Shown in pieces: positions 27,882 to 36,009 of a stretch of DNA of 64,000 nt (position 1 is the stretch's first letter; every line of letters starts with the position of its first letter). Origin of the DNA: Flavobacteria bacterium BBFL7. GTDB taxonomy: Bacteria > Bacteroidota > Bacteroidia > Flavobacteriales > Flavobacteriaceae. The notes under the pieces are model-generated. The model was not told the origin of the DNA and did no database searches. It saw only the letters and a list, made by a program, of their open reading frames with translations. The DNA lies in NCBI GenBank assembly GCA_000153385.1, contig CH672374.1, forward strand, positions 2,172,544-2,236,543, given 5' to 3'. A program made the translations under genes and the position numbers.

Positions 27882-28328
27882 ATGAATTACACAGAAGAAG
27901 TAGCAAATAAGTTAAATGAATTATTAGAAAAAAACTATGATGCTGAGGCTGGATATAAATTAGCCAAAGAAAAAGTGGATAGTAAACGATTAAAAGGATT
28001 TTTTGAAAATCAAGCACAAGAACGATATGATTTTGGTCACGAGCTTAAAAATGAAATCCGCAGCTACGGAGTATCTCCAGATAAAGGAACAAGTGTAAAA
28101 GGTGATGCACACCGCGCATGGATGAACATTAAGTCTACTTTTACTTCAGATAATGAAGAAAGCATGTTAGAAGAGGCAATAAGAGGAGAAAAAGCTGCTG
28201 TAGAAGAGTATAATACCATAATTGCAGATATGACATTACCACCGTCAACAAATTCATTGTTAACAAAACATCGTGATAATGTTCAAACAGCATTAAATAA
28301 AGTAAGTGCGATGGAAAGCATAGCATAA
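27882..28328 (+). CDS. PA2169 family four-helix-bundle protein (DUF2383)
   Basis: A 148-residue all-helical protein matching the ferritin-like PA2169/DUF2383 family: EVANKLNELLEKNYDAEAGYKLAKEKV as helix 1, ERYDFGHELKNEIRSYG in helix 2, GDAHRAWMNIKSTF, and EEAIRGEKAAVEEYNTII in helix 3. It has several acidic/His positions but no clear di-iron motif. Homologues are often stress-related, with unknown biochemistry. Monocistronic: nrdA terminator before, own terminator after. Confidence 0.9.
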   Translation: MNYTEEVANKLNELLEKNYDAEAGYKLAKEKVDSKRLKGFFENQAQERYDFGHELKNEIRSYGVSPDKGTSVKGDAHRAWMNIKSTFTSDNEESMLEEAIRGEKAAVEEYNTIIADMTLPPSTNSLLTKHRDNVQTALNKVSAMESIA

Positions 28329-28350
28329 TTTCCGTAGATTATTGATTGAG

Positions 28351-28384
28351 GACCCTTTTGAGACATCAAAAGGGTCTTTTTTTT
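28351..28384 (+). terminator. Rho-independent terminator after the PA2169 gene
   Basis: GACCCTTTTG / CAAAAGGGTC perfect 10-bp stem with a 6-nt loop and eight T, 22 bp after the stop codon. Confidence 0.93.
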
Positions 28385-28592
28385 AGATGTAAAAAGGTAA
28401 ATCTTTTGTCGCTTTTGTTCATAACTACATTTTTAAAAAGAGTTTCAATCACGTATATTTAAAATTCTGATTTTAAATTTTAATCGATTTTTAAGCTACT
28501 GTTTTTAAGCTAATTAACTAGTTGAGTATAACTGGTTTTTTTGACTTAATAATAATAATTTGACAACTCGATAACTCAACACTCATTCTACT

Positions 28593-31500
28593 ATGTATCT
28601 CATTTTTGACACAGAAACCACAGGATTACCTAAACGCTGGGATGCACCTTATACAGATGTAGATAACTGGCCACGTGTCATTCAAATCGCATGGCAATTG
28701 CATGATGAAATGGGTAACCTTATTGAGCACAAAGATTATCTAGTTAAGCCAGACGGTTTTGATATACCCTATGATGCAGAGCGTATTCATGGTATCTCTA
28801 CAGCACTGGCAGATCAGCAAGGTGTGCCGCTAGAAGAAATGCTGTCTGAATTCAACATAGCACTTAGTAAAGCAAAATTTGTAGTAGGTCAGAATTTAAA
28901 ATTTGATTTAAACGTTACTGGAGCCGAGTTTGAAAGAACTCAAATCGCAAACGATTTACAAGAGATCCCAGTACTAGATACATGTACAGAACACACCGCA
29001 CAATTATGCCAGATACCTGGTGGTCGTGGTGGTAAATTTAAGTTACCTACACTTACAGAGTTACATCAGTTTCTTTTTAATCAACCGTTTGGAGAAGCCC
29101 ATAACGCCACTGCAGATGTTGAAGCGACAACTAGATGTTTCTTAGAATTAATACGTAAGCAACAATATTCCAAACAACAACTGGACGTTGCAGACGATTA
29201 CTTTGTACGATTTCAACAACAGAATCCCGCACCTATACGACCTGTAGGGATTACTCATATTAATCTCAAGAAAGCATCAGATCAACTTAAAGAATCTGCG
29301 TCACCAGAGCTTTCTAAACAAGAAATTAAAGAGAATCTAGAAGAACTTAATGAGGTTCAATTTGCTCATTTACATTCTCATTCTCAATTCTCTATTTTAC
29401 AGTCCACAGCAAGTGTTCAAGATCTGGTAAAGGCAGCTGCTGTAAATGATATGTCTGCTGTGGCCATGACAGATCATGCAAATATGATGGGAGCTTTTCA
29501 TTTTGTAAAAGCGGTAAAAGCCCATAATGCGAGCCTAGTAAATGATGATGATAATGAGTTGCAAAAAAAGCCATTAAAACCTGTTATAGGTTGTGAGTTT
29601 TTTGTCTGCGAGGATATGAATGATAAGTCCCATAAAGATAATGGGTATCAAATCGTACTGCTGGCCAAAAATAAAAATGGTTATCTCAACATTGCAAAAA
29701 TGTCTAGTAAGGCATACGTAGATGGGTTTTATTATGTTCCTAGAATTGATAAAAAATTAATTCAAGAGTTTAAAGAAGACGTTATCGTCCTTACTGGTAA
29801 CATGTATGGAGAAGTGCCTTCAAAAATCCTCAACATAGGAGAAAATCAGGCCGAAGAAGCACTTCTTTGGTGGAAAGAAGAATTCGGCGATGATTTATAT
29901 GTTGAGATCATGCGTCATGGACAAGAAGATGAAGATAGAGCAAATGAGGTTTTGATATCGCTTTCGCGAAAGCATAATGTCAAAATGGTAGCGACTAATA
30001 ATACTTATTACATACATAAGGAAGATGCAAATGCACACGATATTTTATTATGTGTAAAAGATGGGGAAAAGCAAGCGACACCTATAGGTCGTGGACGTGG
30101 TTATCGATATGGATTGCCTAATCAAGAGTACTATTACAAATCTGCTACAGAGATGAAACTTTTGTTTAAGGATTTGCCTGAGGCGATTCTTAATATTAGC
30201 GAAGTTCTAGATAAGATTGAACCCTTTGAACTAGCACGAGATGTACTATTACCTAAGTTCGATATTCCAGAACAGTTTCTAGATGCGCAAGATGAACATG
30301 ATAATGAAAAACGTGGTGAGAATGCGTACCTAAGACACTTAACTTATGAAGGTGCAAAAATACGTTATGGTGAGATTACACCAGAGATTGAAGAACGTCT
30401 AGATTTTGAACTAGAAACGATCCGTAAAACGGGATATCCGGGATATTTCCTAATTACTTGGGACTTTATAAAAGCTGCTCGAGATATGGATGTAGCAGTA
30501 GGTCCTGGTCGTGGTAGTGCAGCAGGTAGTGTGGTCGCCTATTGTTTATGGATTACAAATGTAGACCCGATACATTACGACTTACTTTTTGAGCGTTTCT
30601 TAAATCCAGATCGTGTAAGTATGCCAGATATTGATATCGATTTTGATGATGAAAATCGATATAAAGTAATGGATTATGTTATTGAAAAGTATGGAGCCAG
30701 TCAGGTAGCTCAAATTATTACTTATGGTACCATGGCGGCAAAATCTTCCATACGAGATACCGCAAGAGCATTAGATTTACCACTTAACGAGGCAGATCAT
30801 ATTGCAAAATTAATTCCTGATTTTTCTAAGCTTAAAAAGATTTTTGCTCTTGAAGATAATGAGGTTCGTAGCAAATTCCGTGGTGAGGATGCTGACATGG
30901 TTGAAGAACTTAGAGGAATCGCAGCAGGATCAGACCTTGCTGCTGAGACTTTAAGACAAGCTCGAATTTTAGAAGGTTCTGTAAGAAATACTGGAGTCCA
31001 TGCCTGTGGGGTGATTATAACACCTGCGCCACTAACTAATTTTGTGCCGGTTGCTACCGCAAAAAATTCAGACCTTTATGTGACCCAATTTGATAATGAG
31101 GTTGTAGAAAGTGCTGGACTGTTGAAGATGGACTTCTTAGGGCTTAAAACATTAAGTCAGATTAAAGATACCGTTGCCATCATTAAAGAGCGACACCATA
31201 TTGATCTGGATATTGAGTCTATACCATTAGATGATGCTAAAACTTATGAGCTTTTTCAAGAAGGTAAAACCGTAGGGATATTTCAGTATGAAAGTGCTGG
31301 TATGCAAAAGTATATGCGTGATTTAAAACCGACGCAATTTGCAGATTTAATTGCAATGAACGCCTTGTATCGACCTGGTCCGCTTGAATATATACCAGAT
31401 TTTATTGATAGAAAACATGGTGTTAAAGAGATAAGCTATGATCTTGATGGTATGGAAGAATATCTTTCAGAAACCTATGGTATTACGGTCTATCAAGAGC

Positions 31501-32945
31501 AAGTAATGCTGCTTTCTCAAAAGCTTGCAAACTTCTCAAAAGGTGAGGCAGATGTCTTGCGTAAGGCGATGGGTAAAAAGCAAATGGCTACCCTACAAAA
31601 AATGAAGCCTAAATTCTTGGATAACGGAGAATCAAACGGTCATGATCGTGAAATACTGGAAAAAGTATGGAAAGATTGGGAAGCATTTGCATCTTATGCA
31701 TTTAATAAATCTCACTCTACATGTTATGCATGGATAGGTTATCAAACGGCTTATTTAAAAGCTAACTATCCAGCCGAGTTTATGGCAGCAACCTTATCTA
31801 ATAACATGAATCAGATTAAGGACGTTACTAAATTTATGGATGAGTGTAAGCATATGGGATTACCCGTACTAGGACCAGATGTAAATGAGTCTAATTATAA
31901 GTTTACTGTAAATAAGCATGGTGCCGTACGTTTTGGGATGGGAGCAGTGAAAGGCTTAGGTCATGGAGCTGTAATGACCATTATTGAAAATAGAAAGGAT
32001 GGTCCGTACAAAAGTATCTTTGATATGGCAAAGCGTATTGATTTGCGTGCTGCAAATAAGAAGTCTTTTGAAGCACTAGCCTTAAGTGGTGGTTTTGATG
32101 GATTAGGTGGTGAGAATAGAGCACAGTATTTTCATCAATCTGATAATGGTCAGATTTTTCTAGAGCAAGTGGTGAAATATGCTCAAAAATATCAAGAAAA
32201 TGAAAATAGTGCTCAGGTAAGTCTTTTTGGAGAAGCCAGTGATGTGCAAATTCCAGAACCAGAATTACCTATCTGTGAAGATTGGGGCACGATGGAGAAG
32301 TTGAAACGTGAAAAAGAAGTTGTAGGTATTTATATCTCAGGTCATCCACTCGATGATTATAAAAAAGAGATGGAATTTTTCTGTAATACAGGACTGTCTA
32401 GCTTAAAAGACTTACATGGTTTAGTGAATCGAGATCTGACTTTCTGTGGCGTCATAAGTGATGTGCAACATCGTATTACTAAAACCAATAAGGGTTGGGG
32501 AATGTTTACGGTAGAGGACTATGAAGATAGTTTTGAGTTTAGACTTTTTAATGAAGATTACTTGAAATTTAGACACTTCTTAGTTCCTAATTCTTTTATT
32601 CATTGTAAGATAAAAATCAAGGAAGGTTGGATTGATAAGAAGACTGGTAAGCCTACAGATCCACGTATAAATTTTATGGCTATGCAACAACTACAAGACT
32701 TAATGGCTAGTAGTGCAAAGAAACTAACCATTCAATTCCATATTAGTGAAGTTGTTGAAAATAGAGTGGAATGGTTAAAAGACATTATAGAAACGCATAA
32801 AGGTGATCATCAATTATTTTTTAACCTTGTTGATCATGAGGAAAAGATTTCACTAAATATGCCTAGTCGTTTAAAGAAAGTAAATGTAACTAATGAACTA
32901 TTAGCCTTATTAGATGAACAAGGCATTAACTACGGTGTGAATTAA
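28593..32945 (+). CDS. dnaE: DNA polymerase III alpha subunit with fused N-terminal exonuclease
   Basis: The 1450-residue replicative polymerase. Residues 1-190 form a DnaQ-like DEDDh 3'-5' exonuclease with Asp6/Glu8 (FDTETTG), Asp105 (NLKFDL), His170 and Asp175 (HNATAD). Next is a PHP domain starting at His259/His261 (HLHSHSQFS) with TDHANMMGAFHF. The polymerase core carries PGRGSAAGSVVAYCL and the catalytic MPDIDIDFDD (Asp680, Asp682). HhH, OB (about 1290-1370) and C-terminal parts follow. The fused exonuclease is usual in Bacteroidetes and should supply proofreading in cis. A palindrome copy lies in the PHP region, read as SLSRKH. Starts at MYLIFDTETTG. Confidence 0.97.
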   Translation: MYLIFDTETTGLPKRWDAPYTDVDNWPRVIQIAWQLHDEMGNLIEHKDYLVKPDGFDIPYDAERIHGISTALADQQGVPLEEMLSEFNIALSKAKFVVGQNLKFDLNVTGAEFERTQIANDLQEIPVLDTCTEHTAQLCQIPGGRGGKFKLPTLTELHQFLFNQPFGEAHNATADVEATTRCFLELIRKQQYSKQQLDVADDYFVRFQQQNPAPIRPVGITHINLKKASDQLKESASPELSKQEIKENLEELNEVQFAHLHSHSQFSILQSTASVQDLVKAAAVNDMSAVAMTDHANMMGAFHFVKAVKAHNASLVNDDDNELQKKPLKPVIGCEFFVCEDMNDKSHKDNGYQIVLLAKNKNGYLNIAKMSSKAYVDGFYYVPRIDKKLIQEFKEDVIVLTGNMYGEVPSKILNIGENQAEEALLWWKEEFGDDLYVEIMRHGQEDEDRANEVLISLSRKHNVKMVATNNTYYIHKEDANAHDILLCVKDGEKQATPIGRGRGYRYGLPNQEYYYKSATEMKLLFKDLPEAILNISEVLDKIEPFELARDVLLPKFDIPEQFLDAQDEHDNEKRGENAYLRHLTYEGAKIRYGEITPEIEERLDFELETIRKTGYPGYFLITWDFIKAARDMDVAVGPGRGSAAGSVVAYCLWITNVDPIHYDLLFERFLNPDRVSMPDIDIDFDDENRYKVMDYVIEKYGASQVAQIITYGTMAAKSSIRDTARALDLPLNEADHIAKLIPDFSKLKKIFALEDNEVRSKFRGEDADMVEELRGIAAGSDLAAETLRQARILEGSVRNTGVHACGVIITPAPLTNFVPVATAKNSDLYVTQFDNEVVESAGLLKMDFLGLKTLSQIKDTVAIIKERHHIDLDIESIPLDDAKTYELFQEGKTVGIFQYESAGMQKYMRDLKPTQFADLIAMNALYRPGPLEYIPDFIDRKHGVKEISYDLDGMEEYLSETYGITVYQEQVMLLSQKLANFSKGEADVLRKAMGKKQMATLQKMKPKFLDNGESNGHDREILEKVWKDWEAFASYAFNKSHSTCYAWIGYQTAYLKANYPAEFMAATLSNNMNQIKDVTKFMDECKHMGLPVLGPDVNESNYKFTVNKHGAVRFGMGAVKGLGHGAVMTIIENRKDGPYKSIFDMAKRIDLRAANKKSFEALALSGGFDGLGGENRAQYFHQSDNGQIFLEQVVKYAQKYQENENSAQVSLFGEASDVQIPEPELPICEDWGTMEKLKREKEVVGIYISGHPLDDYKKEMEFFCNTGLSSLKDLHGLVNRDLTFCGVISDVQHRITKTNKGWGMFTVEDYEDSFEFRLFNEDYLKFRHFLVPNSFIHCKIKIKEGWIDKKTGKPTDPRINFMAMQQLQDLMASSAKKLTIQFHISEVVENRVEWLKDIIETHKGDHQLFFNLVDHEEKISLNMPSRLKKVNVTNELLALLDEQGINYGVN
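29960..29973. repeat. GCTTTCGCGAAAGC palindrome, copy 7 (coding, dnaE)
   Basis: Exact 14-bp core in dnaE. It is the only exact coding copy not read as AFAKA; here the frame gives SLSRKH. Confidence 0.95.
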
Positions 32946-33020
32946 TAGTAAATCACTAAGCGACATATCGCTATAAGTAAGTCTAATGGTGACAACCTGT
33001 GATATGGAATAGGATTTGAT

Positions 33021-33028
33021 TACTTTTG
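33021..33028 (+). promoter_or_regulatory. -7 promoter element for trxA
   Basis: TACTTTTG matches TAnnTTTG exactly, 27 bp before the trxA ATG. GTG stands at the expected -33 position, as upstream of tRNA-Leu. Confidence 0.55.
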
Positions 33029-33055
33029 TATATAGAAATTAAAACAGCAATTAAG

Positions 33056-33376
33056 ATGGCACTAGAAATAACAGATGCAAATTTTGAAGAAACAGTATTA
33101 AACAGTGAAAAGCCAGTATTGGTTGACTTCTGGGCAGCATGGTGTGGACCATGTCGTATGGTAGGTCCTATCATTGATGAAGTAGCTACTGACTATGATG
33201 GTAAAGCTGTCGTAGGTAAAATGGATGTAGACGCAAATCAAGAGTTTGCTGCAAAATATGGTGTTCGTAACATTCCTACAGTTCTAGTTTTCCAAAACGG
33301 AGAAGTAGTAGGACGTCAAGTAGGTGTTGCTCCTAAGAATGCATACACAGATGCTATAGACGCATTATTGAACTAG
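33056..33376 (+). CDS. trxA: Thioredoxin
   Basis: A 106-residue thioredoxin from ATG 33056 (MALEITDANFEETV). An in-frame TTG at 33026 would lie inside the promoter element and is rejected. The active site is WCGPC in VDFWAAWCGPCRMVGPI, the buried Asp precedes it (LVDFW), and the cis-Pro lies in RNIPTVLVF. Cytosolic disulfide reductant, also a likely electron donor for the NrdAB reductase upstream. Own promoter and terminator. Confidence 0.97.
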   Translation: MALEITDANFEETVLNSEKPVLVDFWAAWCGPCRMVGPIIDEVATDYDGKAVVGKMDVDANQEFAAKYGVRNIPTVLVFQNGEVVGRQVGVAPKNAYTDAIDALLN

Positions 33377-33400
33377 AATAAAGTTCTTACTTTATAAACA

Positions 33401-33432
33401 GACCTGTTTCTTTATTGAAACAGGTTTTTTTT
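33401..33432 (+). terminator. Rho-independent terminator after trxA
   Basis: ACCTGTTTC / GAAACAGGT stem, 6-nt loop, T run, 25 bp after the stop. Confidence 0.92.
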
Positions 33433-33565
33433 ATACCTGAAATTGAGATTTTTATACCATTGATTTAAACCTTCATAAATATTTAACCTATTCACTCTAA
33501 CTTTAATATTATGATAGTACAGTTGTATTGACCATTACAGTATCTTGAAATTAAATTTACTGATT

Positions 33566-34561
33566 ATGAGCAAGGCAATAGTATTAAAACAAAGACCAAA
33601 CGGAACTCCTCAAACAGATGACTTTGAAATCATTAAAGAGGAACAACCTTCTGTAAAATCTGGTGAAGTACTTCTGAAAGCAAAATATGTTTCCGTTGAT
33701 CCATATTTAAGAGGACGCATGCGAGACGAAGAGTCTTATATAGAGCCATTCAAAATCAATAAACCAATCGCTTCCACTGTAGTTGCTGAGGTAGTTGAGA
33801 GTAAAAATGAAAAATATAAGGAAGGTGATTTTTTAACAGGTATGTTGGACTGGAAAGAGTATCAAGTGCATACTGGAGATACTTTACGTAAGATTAGTAG
33901 TGATCACATTGCGTTAAGTGCTTATTTGGGTGTTTTAGGATTAACTGGACTGACTGCATATTTTGGTTTAAATAGGATAGGAGAACCTAAAAAAGGCCAA
34001 ACATTATTAGTATCTGGAGCAGCTGGTGCTGTAGGTTCCATAGTAGGTCAAATAGGTAAGATTGAAGGATTGAGTGTCATCGGGATTGCTGGATCTGATG
34101 AAAAAGTATCGCTACTTACCGATCAGCTAGGATTTGATGCAGCTATTAATTACAACACGACAGATGATTTGGCAGCGGCTATTAAAGAACACGCACCAGA
34201 TGGAATCGATATATATTTTGATAATGTAGGTAGTTATACCTTAGATGCTGCCATGAAAAATATTAATCGCTTCGGGCGTGTCATTAATTGCGGTGCTATC
34301 TCGCTTTATAATGAAACAGAGCAACCTACTGGTCCTCGTTTAGAAACAACCTTAGTTAAAAAGAGTGTAAAGATGCAAGGTTTTATCGTCCGTAATTTTG
34401 AAGAAGATTTTCCAGAAGGTGTTCAACAACTTTCTAAATGGTTACAGGAAGGAAAACTAAAGCATGAAGAAACAATCGTAAATGGATTTGACTCCATACC
34501 ACAAGCTTTTATTGATTTGTTTAAGGGAAAAAATAAAGGTAAGATGGTCGTGAAAATTTAG
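33566..34561 (+). CDS. NADP-dependent oxidoreductase (zinc-free MDR, CurA-like)
   Basis: A 331-residue medium-chain reductase from ATG 33566 (MSKAIVLKQRPNGTPQTDDFEI); the TTG at 33545 is rejected. The family pattern is that of leukotriene B4 12-hydroxydehydrogenase / prostaglandin reductase / CurA: YVSVDPYLRGRM early, GLTGLTAYFGL, nucleotide motif SGAAGAVGSIVGQIGK, YFDNVG and a GRVINCGAIS strand. It lacks the zinc-ligand cysteines of alcohol dehydrogenases. It probably reduces alpha,beta-unsaturated carbonyl compounds. A palindrome copy follows its stop. Confidence 0.92.
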   Translation: MSKAIVLKQRPNGTPQTDDFEIIKEEQPSVKSGEVLLKAKYVSVDPYLRGRMRDEESYIEPFKINKPIASTVVAEVVESKNEKYKEGDFLTGMLDWKEYQVHTGDTLRKISSDHIALSAYLGVLGLTGLTAYFGLNRIGEPKKGQTLLVSGAAGAVGSIVGQIGKIEGLSVIGIAGSDEKVSLLTDQLGFDAAINYNTTDDLAAAIKEHAPDGIDIYFDNVGSYTLDAAMKNINRFGRVINCGAISLYNETEQPTGPRLETTLVKKSVKMQGFIVRNFEEDFPEGVQQLSKWLQEGKLKHEETIVNGFDSIPQAFIDLFKGKNKGKMVVKI

Positions 34562-34588
34562 AATGGTTTAGTTATTTTCTAGTCATGT

Positions 34589-34610
34589 TCACGCTTTCGC
34601 GAAAGCGTGA
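34589..34610. repeat. GCTTTCGCGAAAGC palindrome, copy 8 (intergenic)
   Basis: Core extended by TCAC/GTGA to a perfect 22-bp palindrome between the oxidoreductase and DUF58 genes. Confidence 0.95.
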
Positions 34611-34646
34611 TAATTCACAGCTCGATTACATTTATAAAAAGATTAT

Positions 34647-34676
34647 TTGCAAATAATTTTGATACTCTTATCTTCA
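34647..34676 (+). promoter_or_regulatory. Candidate promoter of the DUF58 gene
   Basis: TTG (34647-34649), then exactly 19 bp, then TATCTTCA (34669-34676), close to TTG-N19-TAnnTTTG. It ends 4 bp before the ATG, so the transcript would be almost leaderless. Confidence 0.4.
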
Positions 34677-34680
34677 CAAA

Positions 34681-35610
34681 ATGGATATTCAAAAGGAGTT
34701 AAATAAAACGACAGGCTTTAAAAATCTTGCATTACTAGCCAGTCAGGTGGTAGAAGGTTTTATATCTGGAATGCATAAATCTCCTTTTCATGGTTTCAGT
34801 GCTGAATTTGCTGAACATAAAATCTATAACCCAGGTGAAAGCACGCGTCATATAGACTGGAAATTATTTGCCAAAACAGATAAGCTTTACACAAAACGAT
34901 ATGATGAAGAGACTAATCTGCGTTGTCATCTTATTATAGACAATAGTCCATCCATGCATTTTCCTGAAGTGTCACAGCAACAATTAGGTAATCTTAATAA
35001 GATAGGATATAGTGCACTAGCGGCGGCCAGTGTTATGAACGTTCTTAAAAAGCAACGAGATGCTGTAGGATTATCTATTTATAGTGATACTTATGAGTAC
35101 TATGCTCCTGAAAAGGGTAGTGATAGGCATCACAATATGTTATTAGACCAATTATCAGCAATTGCCGTTAATAAGCCTAGTGGTGCAACAACTAATACCT
35201 ATAAGTATTTACATGAGATTGCTGAGAAAATGAAGCGACGATCGCTTATTTTCCTATTTACAGATATGTTTCAAAGTGATGTTGCAGAAAAAGAACTTTT
35301 TGAGGCATTAAGGCATCTAAAGTATAATAAACATGATGTAGTACTCTTTCATACTTTCGATAGTGCTACTGAAATAGATTTTAATTTTTCTAATAAACCA
35401 TCACGATATACAGATGTGGAAACAGGTGATCATATCGATTTATATGCAGATAATGTCAAAGAAGTATATAAAGAAGCGGTGACTGCTTATTTTGAAAAAT
35501 TAAGAGTGCGTTGTGGTCAAAATAGAATTAAGTATATGCCTGTAGATATTCAGAATAATTTTGATGTGGTACTCACCACTTTTCTTTTAGAAAGACAACT
35601 TTTCAAATAA
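34681..35610 (+). CDS. DUF58 domain-containing protein
   Basis: A 309-residue protein with the DUF58 core (GESTRHIDWKLFAKTDKLYTKRYDEETNLRCHLIIDNSPSM, about residues 55-100), where IDNSPSM resembles the DxSxS metal site of von Willebrand A domains. SGATTNTYKYLHEIAEKMKRRSLIFLFTDMF and VLFHTFDSATEIDF continue the vWA-like fold. No membrane segments. DUF58 genes are normally next to a MoxR ATPase; none is adjacent here. It probably works with a MoxR encoded elsewhere. Confidence 0.9.
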   Translation: MDIQKELNKTTGFKNLALLASQVVEGFISGMHKSPFHGFSAEFAEHKIYNPGESTRHIDWKLFAKTDKLYTKRYDEETNLRCHLIIDNSPSMHFPEVSQQQLGNLNKIGYSALAAASVMNVLKKQRDAVGLSIYSDTYEYYAPEKGSDRHHNMLLDQLSAIAVNKPSGATTNTYKYLHEIAEKMKRRSLIFLFTDMFQSDVAEKELFEALRHLKYNKHDVVLFHTFDSATEIDFNFSNKPSRYTDVETGDHIDLYADNVKEVYKEAVTAYFEKLRVRCGQNRIKYMPVDIQNNFDVVLTTFLLERQLFK

Positions 35611-35628
35611 TATTCTATCAATAAAAAA

Positions 35629-35682
35629 AGCCCGTCGCAAGACGGGCTAAATAACTCTGGTTTGAAAAGAGTAAGAGTTATT
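35629..35682 (+). other. Candidate structured RNA, unit 1
   Basis: Hairpin A is AGCCCGTC-gcaa-GACGGGCT (35629-35648, GNRA loop on the plus strand). Hairpin B pairs AATAACTCT (35650-35658) with AGAGTTATT (35674-35682); its loop contains GAAAAGAGTA at 35664-35673. Hairpin A with the upstream A run would also be a minus-strand terminator. Confidence 0.4.
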
Positions 35683-35806
35683 AGAATAATAATATTATTC
35701 CTATGCAATAATCTTTATTATGCACGCATAAAGATAAATAAAATCTTACATATTTTCTAATATCGTTAAAAAGCAATAAAACTGATTTAAAGTGTCTTAA
35801 AACAAA

Positions 35807-35868
35807 GAAAGCCTATCGTGAGATAGGCTTTCGTAACCGAATGAATTATGAAAAGAGTATTAGGTTAC
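35807..35868 (+). other. Candidate structured RNA, unit 2
   Basis: Hairpin A has an 11-bp stem GAAAGCCTATC with a gtga (GNRA) loop, 35807-35832. Hairpin B pairs GTAACC (35833-35838) with GGTTAC (35863-35868); its loop again contains GAAAAGAGTA (35850-35859). Same layout as unit 1, with different stem sequences. Confidence 0.4.
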
Positions 35869-36009
35869 ACTTAAATCGGATACTAAATTTTTAGGGAAAA
35901 CTTAAATCCTATATTCGAGCACTTCAAATATCCTGCTATAATCATTTATTACTTAAAATTAGCGTCTATGAAAATGGTTAATCGATGAAATCATAATTAA
36001 TCTGATTAA

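Larger units (their letters stand above)
35611..36009. other. 399-bp non-coding region between convergent genes, rich in hairpins
   Basis: No ORF of note. It contains two similar two-hairpin units (35629-35682 and 35807-35868), an A+T stem at 35684-35700 (GAATAAT / ATTATTC) and another imperfect one near 35705-35723. On the minus strand the two GC-rich stems are followed by T-rich runs, so they could also end transcription of the minus-strand amylase operon. Confidence 0.6.

Noticed and set aside
33026-33055. TTG start of trxA, ten codons longer
   Set aside because: It falls in the -7 promoter element and thioredoxins begin at the downstream ATG.
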